Shown in pieces: positions 27,757 through 36,549 of a stretch of DNA of 64,000 nt (within the stretch, counting starts at the first letter, position 1; every line of letters starts with the position of its first letter). The notes below the pieces were generated by a model that was given only the letters and a program-made list of their open reading frames with translations, was not told where the DNA came from and did not search any database. A program made the translations under genes and the position numbers. Origin of the DNA: Nocardioides aquaticus (lineage in GTDB: Bacteria > Actinomycetota > Actinomycetes > Propionibacteriales > Nocardioidaceae); NCBI RefSeq assembly GCF_018459925.1, contig NZ_CP075371.1, positions 1,240,001 through 1,304,000 of the forward strand. Direction: 5' to 3'.

Positions 27757-28950
27757 ATGACCTCCGCCTTCGAGCTGTCCCGCGAGCACGACGAGTTCCG
27801 CCACAGCGTCCGCGACTTCGCCGAGGACCGCATCCGACCGCACGCCGCCGACTGGGACCGCGAGCACCACTTCCCGGTCGACGTCGTGCGGGAGATGGGC
27901 AAGCTGGGCCTGTTCGGGCTCACCGCGCCCGAGGAGTACGGCGGGGCCGGCGAGGACGGTGACTTCACCAGCCTCTGCGTGGCCATCGAGGAGCTCGGCC
28001 GGGTCGACCAGTCCATGGGCATCACCCTGCAGGCCGGGGTGGGCCTCGGGATCAACCCGATCCTCACCTACGGCACGGCCGAGCAGCGCGAGCGCTGGCT
28101 GCCCGACCTCGTCGCCGGTGAGCGGCTCGCCGGGTTCGGCCTGACCGAGCCCGGTGCCGGCTCCGACGCGGGGGCCACGCAGACCCGGGCCGAGATGGTC
28201 GGCGACGAGTGGGTGGTGAACGGGGCCAAGCAGTTCATCACCAACTCGGGCTCGGAGATCACCAGCCTGGTCACCGTCACCGCCCGTACCGGGGAGCGCG
28301 AGGACGGCCGCCCCGAGCTCAGCGCGATCATGCTGCCCTCGGGCACGCCCGGCTTCACCGTCGAGAAGGCCTACGACAAGCTCGGGTGGCACGCCTCCGA
28401 CACCCACCCGCTGTCCTTCGCCGACGCCCACGTCCCGGCCGACCACCTGCTCGGCCAGCGCGGGCGCGGCTACGCCCAGTTCCTGGCCACCCTCGACGAC
28501 GGCCGGGTCGCCATCTCGGCGCTGGCCACCGGGTGCATCCAGGCCTGCCTGGAGGCGTGCGTGACCTACGCGGGGGAGCGGCAGACCTTCGGCGGCCCGA
28601 TCGGGCGCAAGCAGGGCGTCGCCTTCCAGGTCGCCGACCTCGAGGTGATGGTCCAGGCCAGCCGCCTGATGACCTACCGCGCCGCGGCCATGAAGGACGC
28701 GATGGAGCGGGGCGAGCAGGTCTCGACCAAGCAGTTCAAGCAGGCGGCGGCGGCCGCCAAGCTCTACACGACCGAGTCCGCGGTCACCGCGACCCGGATC
28801 GCCACCCAGGTCTTCGGCGGCTACGGCTTCATGGAGGAGTACCCCGTCGCCCGGCTGTACCGCGACGCCAAGGTGCTCGAGATCGGCGAGGGCACCTCGG
28901 AGGTCCAGCGGATGCTGATCGCGCGGGGGCTCGGCCTGCCGGTCGAGTGA
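27757..28950 (+). CDS. acyl-CoA dehydrogenase
   Basis: 397 residues, FAD-dependent alpha,beta-dehydrogenation of acyl-CoA. Motifs: [19 protein letters not shown] (FAD/substrate loop), NGAKQFITNSG, and the C-terminal IGEGTSEVQRMLIAR whose Glu is in the catalytic-base position of short/branched-chain enzymes; ATQVFGGYGFMEEYPVARLYRDAK precedes it. Chain-length preference cannot be read. The leaderless TAGAGT promoter 7 nt upstream fixes ATG 27757. Confidence 0.94.
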   Translation: MTSAFELSREHDEFRHSVRDFAEDRIRPHAADWDREHHFPVDVVREMGKLGLFGLTAPEEYGGAGEDGDFTSLCVAIEELGRVDQSMGITLQAGVGLGINPILTYGTAEQRERWLPDLVAGERLAGFGLTEPGAGSDAGATQTRAEMVGDEWVVNGAKQFITNSGSEITSLVTVTARTGEREDGRPELSAIMLPSGTPGFTVEKAYDKLGWHASDTHPLSFADAHVPADHLLGQRGRGYAQFLATLDDGRVAISALATGCIQACLEACVTYAGERQTFGGPIGRKQGVAFQVADLEVMVQASRLMTYRAAAMKDAMERGEQVSTKQFKQAAAAAKLYTTESAVTATRIATQVFGGYGFMEEYPVARLYRDAKVLEIGEGTSEVQRMLIARGLGLPVE

Positions 28951-28956
28951 CCCGCC

Positions 28957-29038
28957 CGCCGCTGTAACGCTGTGTTACATCGTCTGGTGCGGCGTCATGA
29001 CACCGCACCAGATGAAGTAACACAGCGTTACAGCGGCG
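28957..29038. terminator. 82-nt near-perfect palindrome between convergent genes
   Basis: Symmetric about 28997/28998. Outer arms of 22 bp match perfectly (28957-28978 with 29017-29038); after 4 mismatched positions, inner arms of 10 bp (TCTGGTGCGG) pair, with GTCATGAC at the centre. The left arm holds its own dyad TGTAAC-N5-GTTACA. It lies between the stops of the acyl-CoA dehydrogenase and the hydrolase, so it probably ends both transcripts; the embedded dyad may also bind a regulator. Confidence 0.8.
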
Positions 29039-29086
29039 CCTGCCCGGCCGGGCCGCCGCTGACCGGCCGGGCCGCGGCGGGCGGGG

Positions 29087-29923
29087 TCAGGCGCGTACGG
29101 GCACGTGGCGGGCGACGCAGGCGAGCAGGTCGCCGAGCACCTCGTCGCGGTTGGTCTCGTTGAAGATCTCGTGCCGCGCCTCGGGGTAGGTGTGCTGCTC
29201 GGCTGCGGGGTTGCCGGCCGACAGCGCCTCCCACCCGGCGCGGGACGGCCCGATCGGCACGAGCTGGTCGTCCTCGCCGTGCAGCCACAGCAGCGGCGTG
29301 CCGGTCACGGCGCCGGCCTCGGTCACCCGGCCCATCGCGGTCACGAGCGCCTGCAGAGTGGGGCGCTTGAAGGGGCCGTGCCAGACCAGGTCGTCGGCGA
29401 CGTACGCCTCGCCGACCGCGGCGTCGCGCGACAGCGTGGCCGGGTCGATCGGGACGTCGGGGATCTCCTCGGCCCCCAGCAGCGCGGTGACCGCGGCCCA
29501 CTCGCCGAGCACCGGACCGCTCAGCGCCACCGCAGCCAGGTCGGCGCCGTGGCGCTGGGCGTACCGGGCGCCGATCAGGCCGCCCATCGAGTGCCCGACG
29601 AGCACGACCGGGAGCCCCGGGTACGCGGCGCGGGCGGCGTCCTCGAGCAGGTGCACGTCGTCGACGACGCGGTCGATGTCGCCCACCAGCACCCGCTCAC
29701 CGCTGCTGCGCCCGTGGCCGACGTGGTCCACGCCCCACACGGCCGCACCGGCCGCGGTGAGGCGGGTGGCGACGTGCTCGTAGCGACCGACGTGCTCGCC
29801 GTAGCCGTGCACGAGCAGCGCGACCCAGGTCGGGTCGGTGGCCTCCCAGCGGCGTCCCACGAGGGGGCCGGCGTGGCCGTCGAGCTGCAGGTCGGTGCTG
29901 GGCGTGGCGGAGGGCGTCGTCAT
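29087..29923 (-). CDS. alpha/beta hydrolase, monoacylglycerol lipase-like
   Basis: 278 residues. LVHGYGEHVGRYEHVATRL (oxyanion HG), DHVGHGRSSGER, the nucleophile elbow GHSMGG (Ser112), LHGEDDQLVP (Asp) and ARHEIFNE (His) form a complete triad in the order of the serine-hydrolase MGL group. It would release fatty acids from mono-acyl glycerol or similar esters. TAACGT lies 7 nt before ATG 29923, a leaderless -10 overlapping the stop of the upstream exporter gene. Confidence 0.9.
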   Translation of the reverse strand: MTTPSATPSTDLQLDGHAGPLVGRRWEATDPTWVALLVHGYGEHVGRYEHVATRLTAAGAAVWGVDHVGHGRSSGERVLVGDIDRVVDDVHLLEDAARAAYPGLPVVLVGHSMGGLIGARYAQRHGADLAAVALSGPVLGEWAAVTALLGAEEIPDVPIDPATLSRDAAVGEAYVADDLVWHGPFKRPTLQALVTAMGRVTEAGAVTGTPLLWLHGEDDQLVPIGPSRAGWEALSAGNPAAEQHTYPEARHEIFNETNRDEVLGDLLACVARHVPVRA

Positions 29924-29933
29924 GGGGCCGACG

Positions 29934-31172
29934 TTAGGCCGTGGCGGGCCCGGCCGGCTCGTCGGCACGCGGGAGGGTCTCGGGCGCGCGCAGCCAGGGC
30001 AGCAGCGCGACCAGGCTGACCGCCGCGGTGGTGGCGAACGCCCACCCGTACCCGACCTGGTCGGCGACGACGCCCACCAGGATCGGCCCGCCGATCGCGC
30101 CGGCGTCCTGCGCCATCTGGAAGGTCGACAGGACCGTGCCGCCGCTGCGCTCGGCGGTGACGACGTCGGCGACCGCCGCCTGCTGACCGGGGTTGACCAG
30201 TCCGGCGCCGACCCCGGAGACGGCCGAGAGGACGAGCAGCACCAGCAGGTCCCCGCTCAGCCCGATCAGGCCGAGCCCCAGCGCGGTCACGACGAGGCCC
30301 ACGAGCACCAGCGGCCGTCGCCCCGTGCGGTCGGCGACCCGGCCCGCGACCTGGAGCGTCGCGGCGGTCCCCGCCGCGGCCAGCGCCAGGGACACCCCGG
30401 CCACCCAGGTCTCGTCGTGCACGGCCACCGCGAACTGCGGCAGGATCGCGACCCGGACACCGAAGTTGCACCAGCCGTTGGCGAAGGCCGAGGCCAGGCA
30501 GGCGCGGTACGTCGGGTGGGCCAGGGCGTCCCGCAGCGGCATCGGCGGCCGGGGAGGGGCGTCGACGGGCGGGCGGAGCGCGGCGCCGCTGAGCCGGAAC
30601 CCGACGACCGCCGCGGCCAGGACGAGCGCCACGGCGTACGCGACGAACGGCAGCCGCAGGCCGAAGGTGGCCAGCGCCCCGCCGAAGACCGGCCCGAGCA
30701 TGCCGCCGACCAGGAACGAGCTGGCGTAGGCCGAGGAGACCCGCCCGCGGATCGTCGGGGGAGCCAGCCGCACCAGCAGCGCCAGCGCCGAGACGGTGAA
30801 CATGGTCGACCCGATCCCGCCGAGCCCCCGCAGCACCAGCAGCTGGGTGTAGGACTGCGCGAAGGCGGTGGCCAGCGACGAGGCAGCGACGACCAGCAAC
30901 CCGGTCAGGTAGACCGGCCGCTCACCGAGCCGGGTCACCAGGGCGCCCCCGGCGGGGGCGAAGACCAGGCGGAAGAACGCGAACGCCGAGACCACCAGCG
31001 ACGCCGCGGCGACGCCGACGTCGAAGCTGCGGGCGTAGGCCGGGAGCACCGGCGAGACCAGGCCGAAGCCGATCGCGATCACGAAGGCCGAGCCGATCAG
31101 GACCTTGAGCTCGCCGGGGATCGGGATCCTCTCCGGCGGGGTCGTGCTGCTGCGGCGTGTGGTGCCCCTCAT
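29934..31172 (-). CDS. MFS transporter, drug-exporter-like
   Basis: 412 residues with 12 transmembrane helices. The N-terminus LVSPVLPAYARSFDVGVAAASLVVSAFAFFRLVFAPAGGALVTRLGERPVY contains MFS motifs D1 and A, typical of DHA1-like exporters; FLVGGMLGPVFGGAL corresponds to motif C, an antiporter mark. ATG 31172 overlaps the maf stop (ATGA), which fixes it over the ATG 21 nt upstream. Substrate unknown. Confidence 0.88.
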   Translation of the reverse strand: MRGTTRRSSTTPPERIPIPGELKVLIGSAFVIAIGFGLVSPVLPAYARSFDVGVAAASLVVSAFAFFRLVFAPAGGALVTRLGERPVYLTGLLVVAASSLATAFAQSYTQLLVLRGLGGIGSTMFTVSALALLVRLAPPTIRGRVSSAYASSFLVGGMLGPVFGGALATFGLRLPFVAYAVALVLAAAVVGFRLSGAALRPPVDAPPRPPMPLRDALAHPTYRACLASAFANGWCNFGVRVAILPQFAVAVHDETWVAGVSLALAAAGTAATLQVAGRVADRTGRRPLVLVGLVVTALGLGLIGLSGDLLVLLVLSAVSGVGAGLVNPGQQAAVADVVTAERSGGTVLSTFQMAQDAGAIGGPILVGVVADQVGYGWAFATTAAVSLVALLPWLRAPETLPRADEPAGPATA

Positions 31173-31807
31173 CGGCTCCAGAGCCCGGTCCACGAGTGGT
31201 CCAGGGCCCGGACCATCGTGCGCAGCAGGGGCAGGCTCACGCCGACCACGGTGTGGTAGTCGCCCTCGATCCCGGTGACAAACGCGCCGCCGAGGCCGTC
31301 GACGGTGAACGCGCCCGCGACGTGCAGCGGCTCGCCGGTCGCGACGTACGCCGCGACCTCGTCGTCGTCGACGTCGGCGAAGTGGACCGTGGTGGCCGCG
31401 CCGCGGAGCTCAGTCCGACCGGTCGCGGTGTCGCGCAGGCAGTGCCCGGAGTGCAGGACGCCGGAGCGGCCGCGCATCGCGTGCCACCGGCGTACGGCGT
31501 CCTCGGCGTCGACGGGCTTGCCCAGCGCCTCCCCGTCGAGCTCGAGGACGGAGTCGCAGCCCAGCACGAGCGCCCCGGCAGGCAAGCCGTGCTGCTCGGC
31601 GCGGTCGGCGACCGCGGCGCACTTGAGCTCGGCCAGGCCCGGGGCCAGCTCGGCCGGGGGGAGCCCGTCGAGCACGGACTCGTCGACGCCCGAGACCACC
31701 ACGAGCGGGTCGAGACCGGCGCTGCGCAAGGTCGCCAGCCGGGCCGGGGAGGCCGAGGCCAGGACGAAGGGGACGGGCGGGAGGTCCGGGTCGAGCGGAT
31801 GGGTCAC
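31169..31807 (-). CDS. maf: Maf family nucleotide pyrophosphatase
   Basis: 212 residues. FVLASASPARLATLR is the Maf signature near residue 14, VVVSGVDES follows, and LGCDSVLELDGEALGKP supplies the acidic metal-binding residue and KP motif; DYHTVVGVSLPLL lies near the C-terminus. Maf proteins hydrolyse (modified) dTTP, UTP or CTP and are linked with cell-division arrest. GTG 31807 overlaps the PhoD stop (GTGA); the MFS start overlaps its stop. maf next to acc genes is also seen in mycobacteria. Confidence 0.92.
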   Translation of the reverse strand: MTHPLDPDLPPVPFVLASASPARLATLRSAGLDPLVVVSGVDESVLDGLPPAELAPGLAELKCAAVADRAEQHGLPAGALVLGCDSVLELDGEALGKPVDAEDAVRRWHAMRGRSGVLHSGHCLRDTATGRTELRGAATTVHFADVDDDEVAAYVATGEPLHVAGAFTVDGLGGAFVTGIEGDYHTVVGVSLPLLRTMVRALDHSWTGLWSR

Positions 31808-33540
31808 GGGACGGTGACCTCGGAGACCGAGCGCAGCCGCGGGTGGGCGTGGTCGTCGCCCTCGACGTCGCCGGTGGCCCACCAGATCCGCAGGCCGGGC
31901 TCGGTGATCTCCAGGGTGGCCAGGTTGTTGTCGAACCACGGGCCGCGGGCCAGCCGCCAGCGCAGCGGCGCGTCGGGCACCTTGGCCGAGCGGGCGACCA
32001 CGTGCCCCAGCGGGCCGGCGACGCCGTAGGAGGCGATCGCGGTGGCGTAGCGCCACTCGCGCTGCAGCGGGTTGCGGATCGGCGAGCACACGGCCTGGAT
32101 GATCCGGCTCTTCAGCGGAGGTCCGGAGCGGGCCTCCCGACGGGTGGGCTGGGCCTCCGAGACGTAGCTGTGGTGCACGTCGCCGGACAGGAAGGTGACC
32201 GTGGTCGGCGCCCGGCCGCGCTGGCCGCGCGAGGTCTCCAGCGTCATCCGGGCGACCTGCTGGAAGGCGTCCTGGAAGGCGGCCCAGTGCTCGAGGTCGA
32301 CGCCCTGGCGCAGCGTCTCGCCGAGCTTCGCGCCGCGGGCGCCCCACGCGCCGCCGGAGAGCGCCTCGTTGAAGGCCTCGACGTAGTGCAGGCCGGGAGC
32401 GAGCAGGTAGGGCAGGGACGTGCCGACGAGCAGGTGGTCGACGTCGCCGCGCATCTGGTCGTCGAGCCACTCCATCTCGGCCTCGTCGAGCAGGCTGCGC
32501 TGGTCCTCCTCGAGGACCCGGGCGGCGCGCGAGTCGATGACGACCAGCCGCGCCTGGGTGCCGTACTGGCGCACGTAGCTCCAGCGGTACGACGTCGGCT
32601 CCTGGTCGGCGCGGTCGGCGAACGCGTCGAGCGCCTCGGAGATGTCGACCTCGCCGTCGGGGTCGAAGGCGTCGCGGGCCTCGACGCGGTTCCAGATCGG
32701 GTCGGCGTTGCGCTCCTCGGGCGTCATGTTGCCGAGGTGCTGGTAGACCCAGTACGACGCCAGGCCGCCCACGATCCGGCTGTGCCACCAGTCGGTGGCC
32801 TCCATCTCGTCCTTCCAGGCCTTGCTGGTGTTCCAGTCGTCGCGGATGTCGTGGTCGTCGAAGATCATCGCCGACGGCACCGTCGAGAGCAGCCAGCGGT
32901 TGGCGGGGTCGTTCCAGGCGAGCAGGTAGAGGTGGGCGTACTCCTCGTAGTCCTGCAGCTCGGTCCACGGCGCCTGCTCGATGTCGCGGCGCGACGAGAT
33001 GAACTCGCGCATCGCCGAGGTGGTCTCGTCGGCGTAGACCTGGTCGCCGAGGAACAGCACGAGGTCGGGCCAGCGCACCCCGCCCGGGTCGGGGTCGCCG
33101 CCCTCGGTGGCCTCGGTGACGCCGGCCATCCTCAGCGCGTAGGCGCGCAGGGCGTCGACGCCGTGGGTCTTGTTGCCCTCGGCGTCGTGCTCGACGGCGG
33201 TGCGGCACGACCCGAAGGCCATCCGCAGCGGCTTCTCGACGTCGAGGGTGGGGATCAGCGACGGCGGGTAGGGCGAGCCCGGCTCGGGCCACACCTGCTC
33301 GGCGCCGGACCCGTCGTCGACCTCGACGGTGTAGGGGTACTTGCCGCCCTTGGTCATCCCGTCCACGTGCACCAGCGCGTAGTGGTGGCCGTGCACGCGG
33401 AAGGTGCGCGTGCGCCCGACGTGCTCCTGCTGGTCCCCGGCGCGGACCGTCACGACGGCGGCGCCGTCGGTCTCCACCCAGATCGAGGCGGAGGTCTCGT
33501 CGACGTGGCGGAGCAGGGGGCCGAGGACGAGGGCAGACAT
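31804..33540 (-). CDS. alkaline phosphatase D family protein
   Basis: 578 residues. An N-terminal Ig-like region (ASIWVETDGAAVVTVRAGDQQ) is followed by a PhoD-type metallophosphoesterase core: FGSCRTAVEHD, LFLGDQVYADETT, IFDDHDIRDDWN, and FLSGDVHHSYVSEA, the Ca/Fe-binding Asp/His/Asn set. No signal peptide or Tat motif is seen from ATG 33540, so the enzyme looks cytosolic, unlike classical secreted PhoD. It heads the phoD-maf-MFS operon. Confidence 0.88.
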   Translation of the reverse strand: MSALVLGPLLRHVDETSASIWVETDGAAVVTVRAGDQQEHVGRTRTFRVHGHHYALVHVDGMTKGGKYPYTVEVDDGSGAEQVWPEPGSPYPPSLIPTLDVEKPLRMAFGSCRTAVEHDAEGNKTHGVDALRAYALRMAGVTEATEGGDPDPGGVRWPDLVLFLGDQVYADETTSAMREFISSRRDIEQAPWTELQDYEEYAHLYLLAWNDPANRWLLSTVPSAMIFDDHDIRDDWNTSKAWKDEMEATDWWHSRIVGGLASYWVYQHLGNMTPEERNADPIWNRVEARDAFDPDGEVDISEALDAFADRADQEPTSYRWSYVRQYGTQARLVVIDSRAARVLEEDQRSLLDEAEMEWLDDQMRGDVDHLLVGTSLPYLLAPGLHYVEAFNEALSGGAWGARGAKLGETLRQGVDLEHWAAFQDAFQQVARMTLETSRGQRGRAPTTVTFLSGDVHHSYVSEAQPTRREARSGPPLKSRIIQAVCSPIRNPLQREWRYATAIASYGVAGPLGHVVARSAKVPDAPLRWRLARGPWFDNNLATLEITEPGLRIWWATGDVEGDDHAHPRLRSVSEVTVP

Positions 33541-33619
33541 GGTTTCAGCGTCGCACGCGGCATCCCGCACGGTGTTCACCCGGTGCAGCGGCCCCGGCGC
33601 CCGGGCTGGAGGTCCCACC

Positions 33620-33685
33620 GCCGAGATGACGCGCGCGGACAGCCGAGATGACGCTCCCGGCGCGTCGAGGTGACGGTTCCGGACA
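33620..33685. repeat. degenerate 22-bp tandem repeat, three units
   Basis: Units at 33620-33641, 33642-33663 and 33664-33685, consensus G-C/T-CGAG-A/G-TGACG then a variable core and CGGACA. Unit 1 shares 21 exact bases with the reverse strand of 42673-42693, where a two-unit version occurs. It lies between the phoD promoter and the terminator of the accE operon. Confidence 0.8.
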
Positions 33686-33705
33686 GGTGGGTACGTACGC
33701 CGGTG

Positions 33706-33756
33706 GGTCGATGTGTGATCTGCGTGCGCCGGGTGAGTGCAGATCACCCATCGACC
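33706..33756 (-). terminator. 18-bp-stem hairpin after accE
   Basis: 33706-33723 pairs with 33739-33756 at 17 of 18 positions (GGTCGATG..GTGATCTGC) around a 15-nt loop. It starts 16 bp beyond the accE stop in the direction of transcription. Confidence 0.7.
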
Positions 33757-33771
33757 GGGATGTCGCCGGGC

Positions 33772-33996
33772 CTAGCGAGGCAGGCCGCTGGCCCGCCAGC
33801 CACCGACGCCGTGGTGCAGCGGCTCGCGGTGACGTCGCCGCGGCGCCGACCACGCGGACGTACGGCGGGGGGCCGGTGCCTCGGCGCCGCCCATCGCCGC
33901 GATCACGGCGACCAGCGCCGCGAGCTCCTCGGGTGTCGGGTCGCCCTTCACGACACGCAGCGCCGGCGGGGCCGGGGTCTCGTCCTCGGCGGCCAT
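33772..33996 (-). CDS. accE: acyl-CoA carboxylase epsilon subunit
   Basis: 74 residues: LRVVKGDPTPEELAALVAVIAAMGG is the hallmark of actinobacterial AccE/PccE subunits (short N-terminus, one helix). A basic Trp-containing tail (SAWSAPRRRH...GGWRASGLPR) follows. AccE stabilises the AccA3-AccD complex. The ATG overlaps the AccD stop by one base (TGATG), so the two are translationally coupled. Confidence 0.92.
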   Translation of the reverse strand: MAAEDETPAPPALRVVKGDPTPEELAALVAVIAAMGGAEAPAPRRTSAWSAPRRRHREPLHHGVGGWRASGLPR

Positions 33997-35627
33997 CAGA
34001 GCGGGATGTTCCCGTGCTTCTTGGGCGGCAGCGTCTCGCGCTTGGTGCGCAGCAGCCGCAGCGCCCGGACAACCTCGGCCCGCGTCTCGTGCGGCTGGAT
34101 GACCGCGTCGACGTAGCCGCGCTCGGCGGCGATGTAGGGGTTGGCCAGGGTGGTCTCGTACTCGTCGATCAGCTCGGTGCGGCGGGCCTCGACGTCGCCG
34201 CCGTCGGCCTCGACCTGGGCCAGCTCCTTGCGGTGCAGGATGTTGGCCGCGCCCTGGGCGCCCATCACCGCGATCTGCGCGGTCGGCCACGCCAGGTTCA
34301 GGTCGGCGCCGAGGTGCTTGGAGCCCATCACGTCGTACGCCCCGCCGTAGGCCTTGCGGGTGATCACGGTGACCAGCGGGACGGTGGCCTCGGCGTAGGC
34401 GTAGATCAGCTTCGCGCCGCGGCGGATGATGCCGTTCCACTCCTGGTCGGTGCCGGGCAGGAAGCCCGGCACGTCGACGAAGGTCAGCACCGGCACGTTG
34501 AAGGCGTCGCAGGTGCGCACGAAGCGGGCCGCCTTCTCGGAGGCGTCGATGTCGAGCGTGCCGGCCAGCTGCGAGGGGTTGTTGCCGACGATGCCCACGG
34601 AGTGGCCCTCGACGCGGCCGAAGCCGACCACGAGGTTGGGCGCGAACAGCTCCTGGACCTCCAGGAACTCCTGGTCGTCGAGGACGGCGGCGACCACGTC
34701 GCGCATGTCGTAGGGCTGGTTGGGGGAGTCGGGGATCAGGGTGTCGAGGTCGCGGTCGAGGTCGGTGACCTCGAGCCCGGCGGCGTCGAGCTCGTCCTCG
34801 GGGAAGGACGGCGCCTCGTCGAGGTTGTTCTGCGGCAGGTAGGACAGCAGGCCCTTGACGTACTCCAGCGCGTCGGTCTCGTCGGCGCCGAGGTAGTGGG
34901 CGTTGCCGGACTTCGTGTTGTGCGTCCGGGCGCCGCCGAGGTCCTCCATCGTGACGTCCTCGCCGGTGACGGTCTTGATCACGTCGGGGCCGGTGATGAA
35001 CATGTTGGACGTCCCGTCGACCATCACGGTGAAGTCGGTGACCGCGGGGGAGTAGACGTGGCCGCCGGCGCAGGAGCCCATGATCAGGCTGATCTGCGGG
35101 ATGACGCCGGAGGCGTGCACGTTGCGGCGGAAGATCTCGCCGTAGAGGCCGAGGGAGACCACGCCCTCCTGGATCCGGGCGCCGGCGCCCTCGTTGATCC
35201 CGACGATCGGGCAGCCGGTCTTCATCGCCAGGTCCATCACCTTGGTGATCTTCTCGCCGTAGACCTCGCCCAGCGAGCCGCCGAAGACGGTGAAGTCCTG
35301 GGAGAACACGCACACCTGGCGGCCGTCGATGGTGCCGTACCCGGTCACCACGCCGTCGCCGTACGGGCGGTTCTTCTCCAGCCCGAAGGCGGTCGAGCGG
35401 TGCCGCGCCAGCTCGTCGAGCTCCACGAAGCTGCCCTCGTCGAAGAGCTGCTCGATCCGCTCGCGGGCGGTCTGGCGGCCCTTGGCGTGCTGCTTCTCGA
35501 CGGCCTTGGCCGACCCGGCGTGCACGGCCTCGTCGAGGCGGCGGTCGAGGTCGGCGAGCTTGCCGGCGGTGGTGTGGATGTCGAGGTCCTCGGGGACCTC
35601 GGTGCCTTCTCCGGGCTGGGCGCTCAC
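33996..35627 (-). CDS. accD5: acyl-CoA carboxylase beta (carboxyltransferase) subunit
   Basis: 543 residues, crotonase-fold carboxyltransferase that moves CO2 from carboxybiotin to acetyl- or propionyl-CoA. Visible: [66 protein letters not shown] and [16 protein letters not shown] (oxyanion glycines), and [14 protein letters not shown] with [14 protein letters not shown] in the C-terminal half. Sequence is of the PccB/AccD5 type; propionyl-CoA is likely but not proven. GTG 35627 follows GAAGGAGA. It is divergent from birA. Confidence 0.94.
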   Translation of the reverse strand: MSAQPGEGTEVPEDLDIHTTAGKLADLDRRLDEAVHAGSAKAVEKQHAKGRQTARERIEQLFDEGSFVELDELARHRSTAFGLEKNRPYGDGVVTGYGTIDGRQVCVFSQDFTVFGGSLGEVYGEKITKVMDLAMKTGCPIVGINEGAGARIQEGVVSLGLYGEIFRRNVHASGVIPQISLIMGSCAGGHVYSPAVTDFTVMVDGTSNMFITGPDVIKTVTGEDVTMEDLGGARTHNTKSGNAHYLGADETDALEYVKGLLSYLPQNNLDEAPSFPEDELDAAGLEVTDLDRDLDTLIPDSPNQPYDMRDVVAAVLDDQEFLEVQELFAPNLVVGFGRVEGHSVGIVGNNPSQLAGTLDIDASEKAARFVRTCDAFNVPVLTFVDVPGFLPGTDQEWNGIIRRGAKLIYAYAEATVPLVTVITRKAYGGAYDVMGSKHLGADLNLAWPTAQIAVMGAQGAANILHRKELAQVEADGGDVEARRTELIDEYETTLANPYIAAERGYVDAVIQPHETRAEVVRALRLLRTKRETLPPKKHGNIPL

Positions 35628-35709
35628 GCTGGTCGGTCTCCTTCTCGCACGGCGGCCCCCGGAGGGGCCCGCCCTGAGGGGGTGCTGGGACCTGCGCCAA
35701 TCTAGACCC

Positions 35710-36549
35710 GTGACCGCTCCTCCGGGCTCGCGCCCACCCCTCGACCCGGACGCCCTGGCGACCGGTCTGGTCCCGCTCGGTCTCACGCTGGAGCTCGTCG
35801 CGACCACGGCGTCCACGAACGCCCTGGCCGCCGAGCACGTCCGTGCCGGCGCCTCGCCGGGGCTGGTCGTGGTCGCCGAGGAGCAGACGGGTGGGCGGGG
35901 CCGCCTGGACCGGCGGTGGGAGACGCCGCCCGGGACGGCGGCGGTCTACTCGTGCGTGCTGGCCCCGGAGGTGCCGGCGGCGTCCTGGCCGTGGCTGCCG
36001 CTGCTGACCGGCCTGGCCACCGCCCGCACCCTGCGCCGCCACGGCGTGGACGGTGGGGTCAAGTGGCCCAACGACGTCCTGGTCGACGACCGCAAGATCT
36101 CGGGGATCCTGGTCGAGCGGGTCGACGGCCCGCGCGGACCGGTCGCCGTGGTCGGCGTGGGCGTCAACGCCGACCTGCGTGAGGACGAGCTGCCCGTCCC
36201 GACCGCGACCTCGGTCGGGCTGGTGACGGGCCGCCCGGTCGACCGCACCGCGCTGCTGGTGGGCCTGCTGACCGACCTCGTGGCCGCCCACGAGGACTGG
36301 GTCGCGGTCGGGGGCGCGGACCGGCTCCGCGCGGCGTACGCCCGCGAGTGCGTCACCGTGGGTCGCCAGGTACGGGTCGCGCTGCCGGGCGAGCAGGAGC
36401 TGCGCGGCCTGGCGCGCACGGTCGACGCGACCGGCCGCCTCGTCGTGCGCACCGACGACGGCCAGGACGTGGCGGTCGCGGCCGGTGACGTCGTCCACGT
36501 ACGGCCCCGGCCCGCCGCGACGCCCCCGTCGGCCGGGTTCCTGGGATGA
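35710..36549 (+). CDS. birA: biotin-[acetyl-CoA-carboxylase] ligase
   Basis: 279 residues, monofunctional (no N-terminal DNA-binding domain). Motifs: [31 protein letters not shown] (biotinyl-AMP loop), [17 protein letters not shown] (catalytic Lys) and a C-terminal SH3-like domain. It attaches biotin to the AccA3 and Pyc lysines encoded in this window. It is divergent from accD5. CAATCT 6 nt before GTG 35710 is a possible leaderless -10. Its stop overlaps the cyclase ATG (ATGA). Confidence 0.94.
   Translation: MTAPPGSRPPLDPDALATGLVPLGLTLELVATTASTNALAAEHVRAGASPGLVVVAEEQTGGRGRLDRRWETPPGTAAVYSCVLAPEVPAASWPWLPLLTGLATARTLRRHGVDGGVKWPNDVLVDDRKISGILVERVDGPRGPVAVVGVGVNADLREDELPVPTATSVGLVTGRPVDRTALLVGLLTDLVAAHEDWVAVGGADRLRAAYARECVTVGRQVRVALPGEQELRGLARTVDATGRLVVRTDDGQDVAVAAGDVVHVRPRPAATPPSAGFLG

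Noticed and set aside
29838..31259. Plus-strand frame opposite the MFS exporter
   Set aside because: Composition is Arg/Gly/Gln-rich with no domain; the minus-strand gene has clear MFS motifs.
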